From assembly GCA_910580155.1 (NCBI GenBank), contig CAJTWX010000009.1, positions 1-33,619 of the forward strand: DNA of 33,619 bases, written 5' to 3'. Below, piece by piece: positions 1 through 8,555 of the stretch. The position numbers and the translations under genes were made by a program. The number at the start of each line of letters is the position of its first letter. The stretch's first letter is position 1. Source of the stretch: an uncultured Alphaproteobacteria bacterium (GTDB lineage: Bacteria; Pseudomonadota; Alphaproteobacteria; RF32; CAG-239). The notes beneath the pieces are model-generated. The model was given only the letters and a program-made list of their open reading frames with translations, searched no databases and was not told the origin of the DNA.

Positions 1-115
1 AAGCCCCACGTCGTCGCGTCGTGTACGTTTATGTACACTCGTGCTCCTTGGGGGGGTGACAGCGCCACGGGCAACAGTGCGGCTATTTCGCAAAATTTTC
101 GCCGTTAAAATTGTG
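1..115. repeat. Family B/C dispersed repeat, left end cut by the window
   Basis: Begins AAGCCCCACG and carries the small palindrome GTGTAC-GTTTAT-GTACAC, then CAGCGCCACGGGCAACA and TTCGCAAAATTTT. The same succession of pieces recurs at 17586-17728 and, in part, at 7257-7330 and 27036-27155. No gene is seen in it. Confidence 0.65.
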
Positions 116-166
116 CCACGAGGGGAAGTAGAGAGGAAAATATTTTTATTGGGCTGGCTAAAAGGG

Positions 167-195
167 TTGACATTGTGTCAGGGGTGTGTTATCAA
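167..195 (+). promoter_or_regulatory. Possible sigma-70-like promoter ahead of the phage-like pair
   Basis: TTGACA at 167-172, a 17-base spacer, then TATCAA at 190-195. The transcript would start near 202, cross a possible 7-codon leader (ATG at 205, stop TAA at about 228) and meet the hairpin at 230-253. The -10 is imperfect. Confidence 0.4.
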
Positions 196-229
196 AATTG
201 CAGAATGGCGCTTTTGGGCGTTGTTTAAC

Positions 230-253
230 GGAGGGGAAAACCCTCCTTTTTTT
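230..253 (+). terminator. Intrinsic terminator or attenuator hairpin
   Basis: GGAGGG at 230-235, loop GAAAA, CCCTCC at 241-246, followed by seven T. It lies between the possible promoter at 167-195 and the gene starting at 351, so it either ends an upstream transcript or attenuates the downstream pair. Confidence 0.7.
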
Positions 254-350
254 ATGGTGGCGGGCGGCTTGGCTGTCTGCTTTTTATTTATCGGCGTCGG
301 ATATGTATTCCGGCGCTTTATTTTATTTAAATTTCTGAAAGGAGAAACTT

Positions 351-1601
351 ATGTTTGGAAAAACAAACAGTGTTGTTCAATCTTCTTCCGGCGGGAGCGG
401 GGCGGATATTATTTATGCTGTCAATAATACCGGCGGGGAGATTGCAGCCGGAGACAAAGTCTGGCTTAATCAGCATATCTTAAACTCAGATACGACGGTG
501 CGTATTGCCTGGAAAGACAGATATACACCGTATCCGACAGTATTTAACCTCAAAAGCCGGATGTTTGCCAACAAAACGACAACTCTACGGCGGCTCGCAT
601 ATAATGCGGAAACTAACAGCTGGCATTCTTCTGATGTGTGTTCAATGATTGGCAGTTATTTGTCGTCATTTTATTTTAAGGACGGTTTTGTCTGGGCATA
701 TAAATATGACGGATATTCTTATATTATTAAAAACAGCGGCGAACAAAAGGAAATTGCCGGCTGCGTGTTATCCGCCGATAAAGTGATTGACAGGAAAACA
801 TCCAGACTTACGACATATAATCCCGTGACGGGCGTAATTGAGTCTTCCGTCGGGGCGGTGCTGCCGTCTTTTGATACATCGGCAACATTTGCACATTTGG
901 ATGGAGATTTATTGTTTTATCAAAAAAATACGAGTGGGAACTATATTTATGATGTTAGTGACTATGCTAATCCGGTGTTGTTAAATACGTTTAAGTTTTC
1001 GACTGAGTATGCGCGTGCGTTTCATATGACCGGTGTTGAGGTTGGGAACTATATTTTTGCAAAATATATTTCTGCAAGAGAATGGGATGAGAACCAGTTT
1101 TATCTTTATAAAATTGTTTCCGGATATGCGGTTGAGCTGGCCTCGGATGTGCCTGAGAGTTTGCGGGCACTGATAGGAAAAATCTGTCGGTTTAGCTATA
1201 ATAATGACACCAACATCTTTATTATCGGGACGGGAACGAATTTGTATTTTTATAAATTTGAAAACGGGGCGTTTCACGAGTTTTACGTCAAATTCGGAGC
1301 ATTGCCGAATAAAGGCGTTTTGTTGGCACGGCTGACTGACGATATGTCTACGATTGGTATAACATATAATGACGGCGGTTATTATACGACTCACGTTTAC
1401 AGGCTGCAGGTGGCGGATGACGAGTGGTATGCTGAGGATTTTGCAACAGCGCATCCTTTGAGTATGGTCGGATATGTGACCGGCAAGCAAAATGAGGACG
1501 GACTTTATGAAATCAAAACATTATTGCCGGAAGTTTGCCGCTATAGCCTGACGGTTGTGCCGGAGCCGGATGTTATCGAATTTAAGGGAGAAACGTTATG
1601 A
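351..1601 (+). CDS. Uncharacterised phage-like or surface structural protein
   Basis: A 416-residue protein of unknown function. The start is supported by the Shine-Dalgarno AAAGGAGA ending a few bases before the ATG. There is no signal peptide or membrane segment. The N-terminus holds a G/S-rich stretch, then a segment around residues 20-40 containing GDKVWLNQH. The rest is rich in Tyr, Phe, Gly and Asn, with repeated beta-strand-like blocks (YNNDTNIFIIGTGTNLYFY around 283-301) that suggest a beta-propeller or similar beta fold. Its stop overlaps the next start as ATGA, so the two are translationally coupled. Tail-fibre or virion-decoration proteins look like this, but no family is recognised with certainty. 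A secreted surface protein exported by a non-Sec route is the alternative. Confidence 0.7.
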   Translation: MFGKTNSVVQSSSGGSGADIIYAVNNTGGEIAAGDKVWLNQHILNSDTTVRIAWKDRYTPYPTVFNLKSRMFANKTTTLRRLAYNAETNSWHSSDVCSMIGSYLSSFYFKDGFVWAYKYDGYSYIIKNSGEQKEIAGCVLSADKVIDRKTSRLTTYNPVTGVIESSVGAVLPSFDTSATFAHLDGDLLFYQKNTSGNYIYDVSDYANPVLLNTFKFSTEYARAFHMTGVEVGNYIFAKYISAREWDENQFYLYKIVSGYAVELASDVPESLRALIGKICRFSYNNDTNIFIIGTGTNLYFYKFENGAFHEFYVKFGALPNKGVLLARLTDDMSTIGITYNDGGYYTTHVYRLQVADDEWYAEDFATAHPLSMVGYVTGKQNEDGLYEIKTLLPEVCRYSLTVVPEPDVIEFKGETL

Positions 1602-3172
1602 CAACTTATAAAGTGTATAAAAATCAGCCTTTTAATGTGAAAATTATTAAAGACAGATATTGGGATATGACGATAAACAAATCTATCAGCGCGGATATGG
1701 CGGAGACGGTAAACCTCTTGCCGTATGACGGGGTACCGTGCAGCATAAACCACAATGCCTCGGCGCCGCTGTTATTTGTGGAAAGCGGCACATTGCCTGA
1801 TAACAGCATTTTTGATGCGGTGTATGGATGTTTGATGCCGGAAGGCGGAGAATATCTGATTTCTTCCCGCGGGTATTATGATATTCCTTGTTCGGACGGG
1901 CTTACGGTGGATTACGAAACCGGTTTGGCTGAGGGATTTTCGGCCGGAAATTCAATCAGTTTGGGGCAGTGCTTGTCGGGTACCGAATACACGGTTATTC
2001 AAAAGGCTTATTATGATGGCGAAGCGCGCGAGCAGACGATTTGGCTGGCTGAAAGCAACAAAAATGTCGGGATAAACGGCAATAAATTAGGTGTTTATAT
2101 CACCAGCCAGACTTTGGGTGAATCGGTTTTAGAAAGCGGAATTTACTGGTTTCAGGCGGTGTATGCGGAAAGAACCTTTAAGCTCTATTGGCTCAAAGAC
2201 GATAATGAAACTTATACGCTTGATACTTTGCCGGATGTTTCGGGGTGGACCGAAGAGGTGGTGCTTGAAGACTGCGACAGTCCGCTGGCCTGTTCGTCAA
2301 CGTTAAAGCTCAGCCGCAATTCGGAAACATATTGGGGCGGAAAGATGTATTTGGACGGGGCGCGCATTATTCTGTTTGATGTTTCAGCGACGTTAGCATT
2401 TCCCAAATCCAGAAATGAGATATGCAAAGGGATGCTGGCGGCGGGCGTTAGCTGTGACGGTTTGCCGCAGGTCTATAACATTTTTTATAAAGACCGAAAA
2501 TTTGTGGCAGATACAGCGGAGGCTAAAGCCGGATACCGTTGGTGCGGCAGTGCGGCGATGAGAGGGTTTGACCCGACGCCGGTGTTGAAAAAACGTTATG
2601 CCAAGTATGGCACTCCTGCGTTTACATATCCGCATTTGAGCGGGTTTGATGCAAATAGCTATGTTGTTACCGACAAGGCGTTGCCGCAGGGGCAGTTTTT
2701 TCCGGTTAACATCAAGATTATATGCAAATGTAACACAAACGTTGTGACTACGAATCAGACGTTATTTAGCGATAATTCGGCAAACAGCCACGGCTTCGGC
2801 ATTCGCTATAATGACTGGCGGATTTGTGGAAATTCTACGGTTTATGGCGGTAAAGCTGAAAAAGGTAAAATCTATTGGCTGCAGGTGGTGCAGGAAAGCG
2901 GTGTGGGAACGAAGATGTATTATCTGTTGGATGACGGTTCTTACACATTGGAAACTTTGCCGGATGTGGCGGATTGGTCGGCAGGGCCTACAACCAGTGA
3001 GCTGATTTTTGATAATTCGGGGCAGAAAATCAGAATCGGCACGGGCTTTAATGCGCCAAATGAGTATTGGACCGGAAGTATTGATTTGCTCAATACCTGC
3101 ATTTATGCTTATATGCAGGGGTCGCAGTCTGAAGCAACGGACTGGATGGTTTATTGGAAACCGTTTGCCTAA
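1598..3172 (+). CDS. Uncharacterised phage-like protein with two LamG-like repeats
   Basis: A 524-residue protein whose ATG overlaps the stop of the preceding gene (ATGA), so it is co-translated with it. Two internally similar modules are visible. One is around residues 180-265 (YWFQAVYAERTFKLYWL, then YTLDTLPDVSGW). The other is around 423-515 (IYWLQVVQESG, then YTLETLPDVADW). Each continues into a YWGGKMYLDGA or YWTGSIDLLNT segment. This strand pattern resembles concanavalin/LamG-like laminin-G folds used in phage tail fibres and surface adhesins. It is followed by a strong terminator at 3181-3216, closing the operon. No signal peptide is seen. The phage assignment is inference; neighbouring phage genes would lie left of the window. 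Confidence 0.7.
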   Translation: MTTYKVYKNQPFNVKIIKDRYWDMTINKSISADMAETVNLLPYDGVPCSINHNASAPLLFVESGTLPDNSIFDAVYGCLMPEGGEYLISSRGYYDIPCSDGLTVDYETGLAEGFSAGNSISLGQCLSGTEYTVIQKAYYDGEAREQTIWLAESNKNVGINGNKLGVYITSQTLGESVLESGIYWFQAVYAERTFKLYWLKDDNETYTLDTLPDVSGWTEEVVLEDCDSPLACSSTLKLSRNSETYWGGKMYLDGARIILFDVSATLAFPKSRNEICKGMLAAGVSCDGLPQVYNIFYKDRKFVADTAEAKAGYRWCGSAAMRGFDPTPVLKKRYAKYGTPAFTYPHLSGFDANSYVVTDKALPQGQFFPVNIKIICKCNTNVVTTNQTLFSDNSANSHGFGIRYNDWRICGNSTVYGGKAEKGKIYWLQVVQESGVGTKMYYLLDDGSYTLETLPDVADWSAGPTTSELIFDNSGQKIRIGTGFNAPNEYWTGSIDLLNTCIYAYMQGSQSEATDWMVYWKPFA

Positions 3173-3180
3173 AGGCATCA

Positions 3181-3216
3181 GGGGGAGGGAAGGTTATTTT
3201 CCCTCCCCTTTTTTTT
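3181..3216 (+). terminator. Intrinsic terminator of the phage-like pair
   Basis: Ten-pair stem 3182-3191 with 3199-3208 (GGGGAGGGAA / TTCCCTCCCC), a 7-base loop, then eight T. It sits directly after the stop at 3172. Confidence 0.9.
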
Positions 3217-3220
3217 GTGG

Positions 3221-3286
3221 GTCATTGCGAGGAATGGAGCGATGTGGATGGCTTTGATTATTGCGGAACTGCTCTCGTGATGACGC
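3221..3286. repeat. Degenerate family A repeat
   Basis: GTCATTGCGAGGAATGGAGC followed by GTGGATGGCTTTG and a closing GTGATGACGC. This is a decayed copy in the opposite orientation to most others in the window. Confidence 0.55.
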
Positions 3287-3301
3287 GGAAAGTGGGGAAG
3301 G

Positions 3302-5098
3302 TTAGAAGAGGCCGGTGATGGTGCCGTTTGCGTCGATATCGACTTGCTCGGCAGCGGGGTGTTTGGGAAGGCCGGGCATTGTGTTTATTTCTCCGGACAG
3401 CACAACGATAAAGCCGGCGCCGGCACATAGCCGGACTTCGGTGACGGGGAATGTATAGCCCGCGGGGGCACCCAGCCATTTTTTATCGTGTGAAATCGAG
3501 TTTTGCGTTTTGGCGATGCAGACCGGCAAGTCGCCGTAGCCCCACGCCGTGAATTTGGCAAGCTCGCGTATGACGTTATGCGGGAAAGATACTTTTTCGG
3601 CGCGGTAAATCTCACGGGCAATTGTGGTAATTTTTTCTTTTATGCTCTGCGAATCGGGGTAGAGGAGTTTTTGGGGGGAGGGGGGATTTTCTGCCAGTTC
3701 GTTTAAGACTTCCTGAGCGAGCGAGAGGCAGCCTTTGCCGCCTTTTGCCCAGCCTTCGGAGATGACGGCACGGGCGTTTTCGTTATTGCACAGCGTTTGG
3801 ATGAGCTTTAGCTCTGCCGGTGTGTCGGCCGTGAAGCGGTTGATGGTGACAATGGGGGTGGCGCCGAATTTTTTGAGGTTTTCAATATGGGTTTTGAGGT
3901 TAGCGAAGCCCTTTTCAATGGCGGGGAGGTTTTCGGCATCTAAATCTGCTTTATTGACGCCGCCGTGCATTTTTAGCGCGCGGGCAGTGGCGACCAAAAC
4001 AACTGCAGCGGGGAACAGGCCTGATTTGCGGGCGAAGATGTCAAAAAACTTTTCTGCGCCCAAGTCGGCGCCGAATCCGGCTTCGGTGACGACATAGTCT
4101 GCCAAGCTTAATGCCGTTTTGGCGGCGATGACTGAGCTGGTGCCGTGGGCGATGTTGGCGAACGGGCCGCCGTGGACAAATGCGGGGGTGTGCTCTAAGG
4201 TTTGCACCAGGTTTGGGAGGATAGCGTCTTTTAAGATAGCGGCCATAGCGCCGTCAGCTTTGAGGTCTTTGGCGCGAATCGGTTTGTGTTCGTTGGTTTC
4301 GCCGATGATGATTTGGCCTAAGCGGTGTTTTAAATCTGCCAAGTCTTCGGCAAGGCAGAGAATTGCCATTACCTCGGAGGCAACCGAGATATTAAATTTG
4401 TCGGTGCGGGGTTTGCCGTTTGCGGTTCCGCCCAAGCCGATACGGATTTCCCTTAGTGCACGGTCATTCAAATCGAGGCAGCGTTTGAAACAGATTGTTT
4501 GAAAGCCGAGTTCGTTGCCGTGCGTGATATGATTGTCTATCATTGCCGAGAGGAGGTTATTTGCGGCAGTGATGGCGTGAATATCGCCGGTGAAATTGAG
4601 GTTTATCTCGTCCATTGGAACGATTTGGGACATTCCGCCGCCGGTGGCGCCGCCCTTAATGCCGAAGCAGGGGCCGAGCGATGGTTCGCGTAGGGATAAG
4701 GCTGCTTTTTTACCGAGTTGGCTTAAGGCGTCGGCAAGGCCGATGGAAACGGTGGATTTGCCCTCGCCGGCGGAGGTGGGGGTGAGGGCGGTTACGAGGA
4801 TGAGATTGGATGATGGGAATTGTGTGCTATCGCACTGGTTTGTGGATTGCCGCGGCGATGTGTGACTGACGTCACGCGCCTCGCAATGACTACTAAAGAG
4901 AGGGGGAGTACCGCGGCAACAAGTTGTCTTGCAATGACTAAGGGGGCTTGAAGATAGGGTGGTCAGGGTTTGGCGGGAGATTTTGGCTTTGTATTTACCG
5001 TAGGGTTCGAGGTCGTCGGGCGTGAGGTTTAGTTTGGCGGCGATTTCGGTGATGGGGGAGGGGGTGTGTTGGTTAGAGATTTCGATATCAGTTTGCAT
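3302..5098 (-). CDS. fhs: Formate--tetrahydrofolate ligase with an in-frame repeat insertion
   Basis: Joins formate to tetrahydrofolate with ATP to give 10-formyl-THF, feeding purine and formyl-Met synthesis; cytosolic. The ATG at 5098 follows AGAGGA. The open frame continues to 5170 only because a repeat upstream is open. Family landmarks are clear: YGKYKAK near 33-39, the nucleotide-binding TPTSAGEGKSTVSIG at 106-120, then REPSLGPCFGIKGGATGGG, FTGDIHAITAANN and VHGGPFANIAHG. The length is 598 residues, against roughly 555-560 for the family. The excess is residues about 52-96, exactly where family A repeat DNA (4822-4940) interrupts the region between KYKAK and NLILVTA. The frame and all downstream motifs are intact, so the enzyme is probably active with an extra loop. 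Confidence 0.96.
   Translation of the reverse strand: MQTDIEISNQHTPSPITEIAAKLNLTPDDLEPYGKYKAKISRQTLTTLSSSPLSHCKTTCCRGTPPLFSSHCEARDVSHTSPRQSTNQCDSTQFPSSNLILVTALTPTSAGEGKSTVSIGLADALSQLGKKAALSLREPSLGPCFGIKGGATGGGMSQIVPMDEINLNFTGDIHAITAANNLLSAMIDNHITHGNELGFQTICFKRCLDLNDRALREIRIGLGGTANGKPRTDKFNISVASEVMAILCLAEDLADLKHRLGQIIIGETNEHKPIRAKDLKADGAMAAILKDAILPNLVQTLEHTPAFVHGGPFANIAHGTSSVIAAKTALSLADYVVTEAGFGADLGAEKFFDIFARKSGLFPAAVVLVATARALKMHGGVNKADLDAENLPAIEKGFANLKTHIENLKKFGATPIVTINRFTADTPAELKLIQTLCNNENARAVISEGWAKGGKGCLSLAQEVLNELAENPPSPQKLLYPDSQSIKEKITTIAREIYRAEKVSFPHNVIRELAKFTAWGYGDLPVCIAKTQNSISHDKKWLGAPAGYTFPVTEVRLCAGAGFIVVLSGEINTMPGLPKHPAAEQVDIDANGTITGLF
4822..4940. repeat. Family A repeats inside fhs
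   Basis: Contains CGCACTGGTTTGTGGATTGC, a GTGACTGACGTCAC palindrome, CTCGCAATGACT and a second CTTGCAATGACT unit. Read on the fhs strand these give the LSHCK and SSHCEARD segments of the protein. The sequence is replaced by nothing in typical family members. Confidence 0.85.
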
Positions 5099-5121
5099 TT
5101 TTTTCCTCTGGTTATGGTTTT

Positions 5122-5250
5122 GGAGGTTGAGATTGCCACGGCTTGCGTTGCCAGCCTCGCAATGACTCACGAGAAGGGAGAGTGGGGCCAGCCTCGCAAT
5201 GACTCACGAGAAGGGAGAGTGGGGCAAGCCTCGCAATGACTCACGATGAG
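5122..5250. repeat. Family A repeat with two tandem tails
   Basis: GAGATTGCCACGGCTTGCG, CTCGCAATGACTCACGAGAA, then GGGAGAGTGGGGC plus CTCGCAATGACTCACG twice more. The 40-base tail unit is repeated almost exactly, and each copy ends in GACTC (a GANTC site). Confidence 0.85.
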
Positions 5251-5273
5251 CAGGGGGCAATTTTGAAACGGGG

Positions 5274-5651
5274 TTAATTGGTTTTATATTGTTGTAGGGC
5301 GTGTTCAAAGGTTTGGGGGCTTTGGGGTGTCCAGCCCATAACGTAAGTGTTGCCCATACAGATTAGCGGCAGGGTCAGCTCTTGGTTCGGGATGTTAAAT
5401 TTTTTTACACATTGTTTGTATAGCTCCAGATTGTGATGTTCTTTCATATCCGTTATCGGGATGTTTAAATCTTTGTGGCGGGTTTCGAGATAGATATATG
5501 CGTCTTTGCAGCTTTGGCAGAGTGAGTGAGCGAAGAAATATATCTTATCTGTTTGTAATTCGGTTTCGGGGTTTTGGGCGAGGTGCGGCTCTTCGGCGGC
5601 CGTGGCGGGGACGCTGAAGAGTATCAGCAATGCGGTTATCAGGTGTTTCAT
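5274..5651 (-). CDS. Secreted thioredoxin/glutaredoxin-like CxxC protein
   Basis: A 125-residue precursor. The ATG at 5651 follows AAGGAGA; the longer open frame upstream is only repeat DNA. Residues 1-18 form a signal peptide (MKHLITALLILFSVPATA, then AEE), so the mature protein is periplasmic. FFAHSLCQSCKDAYIYLE carries a CxxC dithiol (Cys-Gln-Ser-Cys) after a beta strand. TLPLICMGNTYVMGW matches the cis-Pro/GG side of a glutaredoxin-like fold, and an extra Cys lies in YKQCVKKF. It probably reduces or exchanges disulfides in the envelope; its partner is not indicated. It is transcribed toward fhs, separated by repeats. Assignment to the superfamily is good; the exact role is unknown. Confidence 0.85.
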   Translation of the reverse strand: MKHLITALLILFSVPATAAEEPHLAQNPETELQTDKIYFFAHSLCQSCKDAYIYLETRHKDLNIPITDMKEHHNLELYKQCVKKFNIPNQELTLPLICMGNTYVMGWTPQSPQTFEHALQQYKTN

Positions 5652-5747
5652 TTTATTCTCCTTGTCTGTTTTGCGGGTTAGTATAAGTGGTTTTGGGGAA
5701 ATTGCAAGAGGAAGGGAGGGGGTGGGGGATAAGGGGGCGACCTTTGG

Positions 5748-5872
5748 AGGTTGAGATTGCCACGGCTTGCGTTGCAAGCCTCGCAATGACTCACGAAAAG
5801 GGAGAGTGGGGCAAGCCTCGCAATGACTCACGAAAAGGGAGAGTGGGGCAAGTCTCGCAATGACTCACGAAA
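5748..5872. repeat. Family A repeat with tandem tails upstream of ccrM
   Basis: GAGATTGCCACGGCTTGCG followed by three CTCGCAATGACTCACGAAAA units separated by GGGAGAGTGGGGCAAG. GACTC occurs at 5788-5792, 5825-5829 and 5862-5866. Confidence 0.88.
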
Positions 5873-5960
5873 AGGGGAAAAATTTTTTTGTTCGTTCAGA
5901 TTATGTTAACCAAATCGGGTTTATGGTGTGAGCAACGCCAAATTTAGCAGGATTATGCTT

Positions 5961-7058
5961 ATGAGCCAAGATTATTTAGAAAAACATTTGAATACGGTTA
6001 TCAACGCGGACTGTGTGGAAACGATGAAGAAAATTGCCGATTGTTCGGTTGATGTGATTTTTGCTGATCCGCCATATAACCTCCAGCTTGGGGATGCGCT
6101 CAAGCGGCCGGATAACTCCGACGTTAAGGGGGTTTATGAGGAATGGGACAGCTTTGAGAGCATTGCCGAATATGACCGCTATACCAAGGAATGGCTGGCA
6201 GAGGCGCGGCGAATCCTCAAAGACGACGGGACAATCTGGGTTATCGGGTCGTATCATAATATTTTTCGTGTCGGCTATATTCTGCAGGATATGGGATTTT
6301 GGATTTTAAATGACATTATCTGGAACAAAACCAACCCGATGCCGAATTTTAAGGGGACACGCTTTACGAATGCGCACGAAACGCTGATTTGGGCAACCAA
6401 AAACCCCAAGGCGCGCTATACCTTTAATTATGAGGCGATGAAGGCGATGAACGACGATGTGCAGATGCGCTCGACGTGGGAGATTCCGCTTTGTACAGGT
6501 AAAGAACGTCTCAAAAACGGCGAAACAGGTGAAAAGCTGCACCCGACGCAAAAGCCTGAGGCACTCCTTTACCGCGTGATTATGTCTTCAACCAATGTGG
6601 GTGATGTTATTCTTGATCCGTTTTTTGGGACCGGAACAACCGGCGCGGTGGCGAAAAGGCTCGGGCGCAATTTTATCGGTATTGAGCGCGATGCAACTTA
6701 CATCAACGGGGCGCGCGAGCGTCTGGCGGCTATCGTTCCGAATGCGGACGAGGCGGCGCTTGAATATACCTGCAAGCGCAAGCTGCCGAAGGTGCCGTTT
6801 GGGGCTGTGTTAGAAAGGGGCTTGATTTCTCCGGGAGATGTGTTATACGATGATAAGAAAAAGATTAAAGCTGTTGTACGTTCGGACGGTACGATAAAGT
6901 TTAAGTCTGACACCGGCTCTATCCATCAGATGGGGGCGCTGGCGCAAAACTCGGCGACTTGTAACGGGTGGGCGTATTGGCACTTTATGGACAAGAAGAG
7001 CAAGAAGCTTGTTTGTATTGACGAGCTGCGGCAGGTTATAAGAGCGGAGATGGTGTAG
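5961..7058 (+). CDS. ccrM: Cell-cycle-type DNA adenine methyltransferase (GANTC, CcrM)
   Basis: Transfers a methyl group from S-adenosylmethionine to N6 of adenine in GANTC; in alphaproteobacteria this solitary enzyme times cell-cycle genes. The ATG at 5961 is preceded by AGGA with 8-base spacing. Upstream in-frame starts at 5928 (GTG) and 5955 fit less well. At 365 residues it is close to CcrM length. The catalytic DPPY is at residues 36-39 (DPPYNLQLG) and the SAM-binding DPFFGTGTTGA near 219-229. That motif order marks a beta-class enzyme. The C-terminal domain typical of CcrM is present from about residue 265, ending in NGWAYWHF and LVCIDELRQVIR. There is no restriction gene beside it, consistent with an orphan regulator. 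Upstream lie three repeat-borne GANTC sites and a TTAACC at 5906. Confidence 0.95.
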   Translation: MSQDYLEKHLNTVINADCVETMKKIADCSVDVIFADPPYNLQLGDALKRPDNSDVKGVYEEWDSFESIAEYDRYTKEWLAEARRILKDDGTIWVIGSYHNIFRVGYILQDMGFWILNDIIWNKTNPMPNFKGTRFTNAHETLIWATKNPKARYTFNYEAMKAMNDDVQMRSTWEIPLCTGKERLKNGETGEKLHPTQKPEALLYRVIMSSTNVGDVILDPFFGTGTTGAVAKRLGRNFIGIERDATYINGARERLAAIVPNADEAALEYTCKRKLPKVPFGAVLERGLISPGDVLYDDKKKIKAVVRSDGTIKFKSDTGSIHQMGALAQNSATCNGWAYWHFMDKKSKKLVCIDELRQVIRAEMV

Positions 7059-7070
7059 GTTTTGTGTGAG

Positions 7071-7253
7071 TCATTGCGAGGCAATCTCACGAGAGTATGG
7101 CGTGGTTATGTGTGACTGCGTCACCGGTTTGTGGATTGCTTCGGTTATTGCCTTACGGCTTACCTCGCAATGACTAGAGAGGGGAGTTTGTGGATTGGTG
7201 GCAGTGCCACAGGCAACATAGCTTTTATGCCTTACGGCAACGCTCGCAATGAC
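7071..7253. repeat. Cluster of family A repeats after ccrM
   Basis: GTCATTGCGAGGC (reverse), then CACCGGTTTGTGGATTGCTT, CTTACGGC and CTCGCAATGACTAGAG (forward), then GGCAACGCTCGCAATGACGC. No gene is seen between ccrM and 7410. Confidence 0.8.
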
Positions 7254-7256
7254 GCG

Positions 7257-7356
7257 GAATGGTGAGTGGCAGCGCCACGAGCAACAGGGGGGACTTCGCA
7301 AAATTTTACTCCTGTCAGAGTGCCGTGAATACCATTGTTACGCAGGTTTTGCCTGC
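7257..7356. repeat. Family C/B hybrid repeat with a hairpin
   Basis: GTGGCAGCGCCACGAGCAACA, then CTTCGCAAAATTTTACTCC. It ends in CCATTGTTACGCAGG leading into a small hairpin (GCAGG / CCTGC, 7342-7356). The string CCATT-x-TTACGCAGG recurs at 9536-9550, also just after a family B fragment. Confidence 0.6.
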
Positions 7357-7409
7357 TTATTATTAGGAGTATGCAGCAAATAAAAAAGCAATAAAAAACG
7401 GAGAATGAA

Positions 7410-8555
7410 TTGAAACAAGTTAGCGGACTGCAAGACAGACGTAAGAAGAAAAAACATTTTAACCCGCGGGCGGAAAATAAGAATCCGGCGCAGGGGGCAG
7501 CGGGGCTTTCCCTGACGCAAAGTAATTATGCGGCGATTGATTTGGGAACAAATTCGTGCCGCTTGGTGGTGGCGACGCCGACGACAACCTCGTTTCGGGT
7601 GGTTGAGACTTTTTCGAAAGTGGTGCGTTTGGGTGAGGGGATTATCAATGATAATCAGCTTGCGCCGCAGGCTATGCGCCGGACTATTCACGCCCTTAAA
7701 GTCTGCCGCGGGGTGATTAATGAATATTCGCCGATTGCGGCTTCCCGTTTTGTGGCGACGGCAGCGTGTCGGCGGGCGAAAAATGTCGCGCAGTTTGTGG
7801 AGATGGCAAAGCGCGAGGCGGGGATTGATTTGGAAATTATTTCACCAAAAGAAGAAGCGCGGCTCTCTGTGGTTGGCTGCTTGCCGCTTTTGAACCGCAA
7901 TATTAAGCGCGTGCTCGTGTTTGACATTGGCGGCGGCTCGACGCAGATTTCCCTTGCGCGCGTGACCGATTTTGGCAAGACGTTTATTGAGGGGTTTGTT
8001 TCGTTGCCATATGGTGTGGTGACCGTTTCAGAGGCGTTTGCCGGACACGAGATGAGTACGATGGAATATTCGACTGTGGTCGACCGCACACAGAATATTT
8101 TGGCTGAATTTGAAGAAAAACACCACATTAACGAGGCGATTGCCAATCAGGAAGTGCAGGTTATCGGTACATCCGGCACGGTGACTGTTATCGGGGCGGT
8201 GCATCTTAAACTGCCGCGTTATAATCGCTCGGCGGTTGACGGAATCGCGATTTCAGCGCCCGAGGTGGCGGCGACAGTCAACAAAATCAAAATGATGGGG
8301 GCTGAGGGGCGTTGCAAACATCCGTGTATCGGGCAGTCTAAATCGGATCTGACCCTTGCCGGATGTGCAATTATCGAGGCGCTGACCACGTTTTGGCCCA
8401 TCTCGGAGATTACCGTTGCGGACAGGGGTATCCGCGAGGGTATTTTGCTTGATTTGATGCACTCGAAAAAGAAAGAATTTGTGAAGAAACGCAGTACGCG
8501 TTTCCCGTTTGACAGGAGAGGACGAAATGGACGGTCTAAAAGAAATAAAGCATAA
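7410..8555 (+). CDS. ppx: Ppx/GppA-family exopolyphosphatase
   Basis: Predicted to release phosphate from polyphosphate chains or to hydrolyse pppGpp; cytosolic. The start is TTG at 7410 with GGAG six bases upstream; the nearby ATG at 7405 runs into a stop. At 381 residues it has the ASKHA-fold signatures: AAIDLGTNSCRLVV around 41-54, a SPKEEARL segment holding the expected catalytic Glu near 149, FDIGGGSTQISLA near 171-183, GTSGTVTVIGAV near 254-265 and DRGIREGILLDLM near the end. The N-terminal 37 residues are basic and the C-terminal tail is very basic (KKRSTR, then RRGRNGRSKRNK), which may bind polyphosphate or nucleic acid. It overlaps the next gene by 29 bases, so the two form an operon. 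Confidence 0.92.
   Translation: MKQVSGLQDRRKKKKHFNPRAENKNPAQGAAGLSLTQSNYAAIDLGTNSCRLVVATPTTTSFRVVETFSKVVRLGEGIINDNQLAPQAMRRTIHALKVCRGVINEYSPIAASRFVATAACRRAKNVAQFVEMAKREAGIDLEIISPKEEARLSVVGCLPLLNRNIKRVLVFDIGGGSTQISLARVTDFGKTFIEGFVSLPYGVVTVSEAFAGHEMSTMEYSTVVDRTQNILAEFEEKHHINEAIANQEVQVIGTSGTVTVIGAVHLKLPRYNRSAVDGIAISAPEVAATVNKIKMMGAEGRCKHPCIGQSKSDLTLAGCAIIEALTTFWPISEITVADRGIREGILLDLMHSKKKEFVKKRSTRFPFDRRGRNGRSKRNKA

Noticed and set aside
41..427. 128-codon open frame at the left end
   Set aside because: It starts in repeat DNA, runs through a promoter and terminator, and overlaps the well-supported start at 351.
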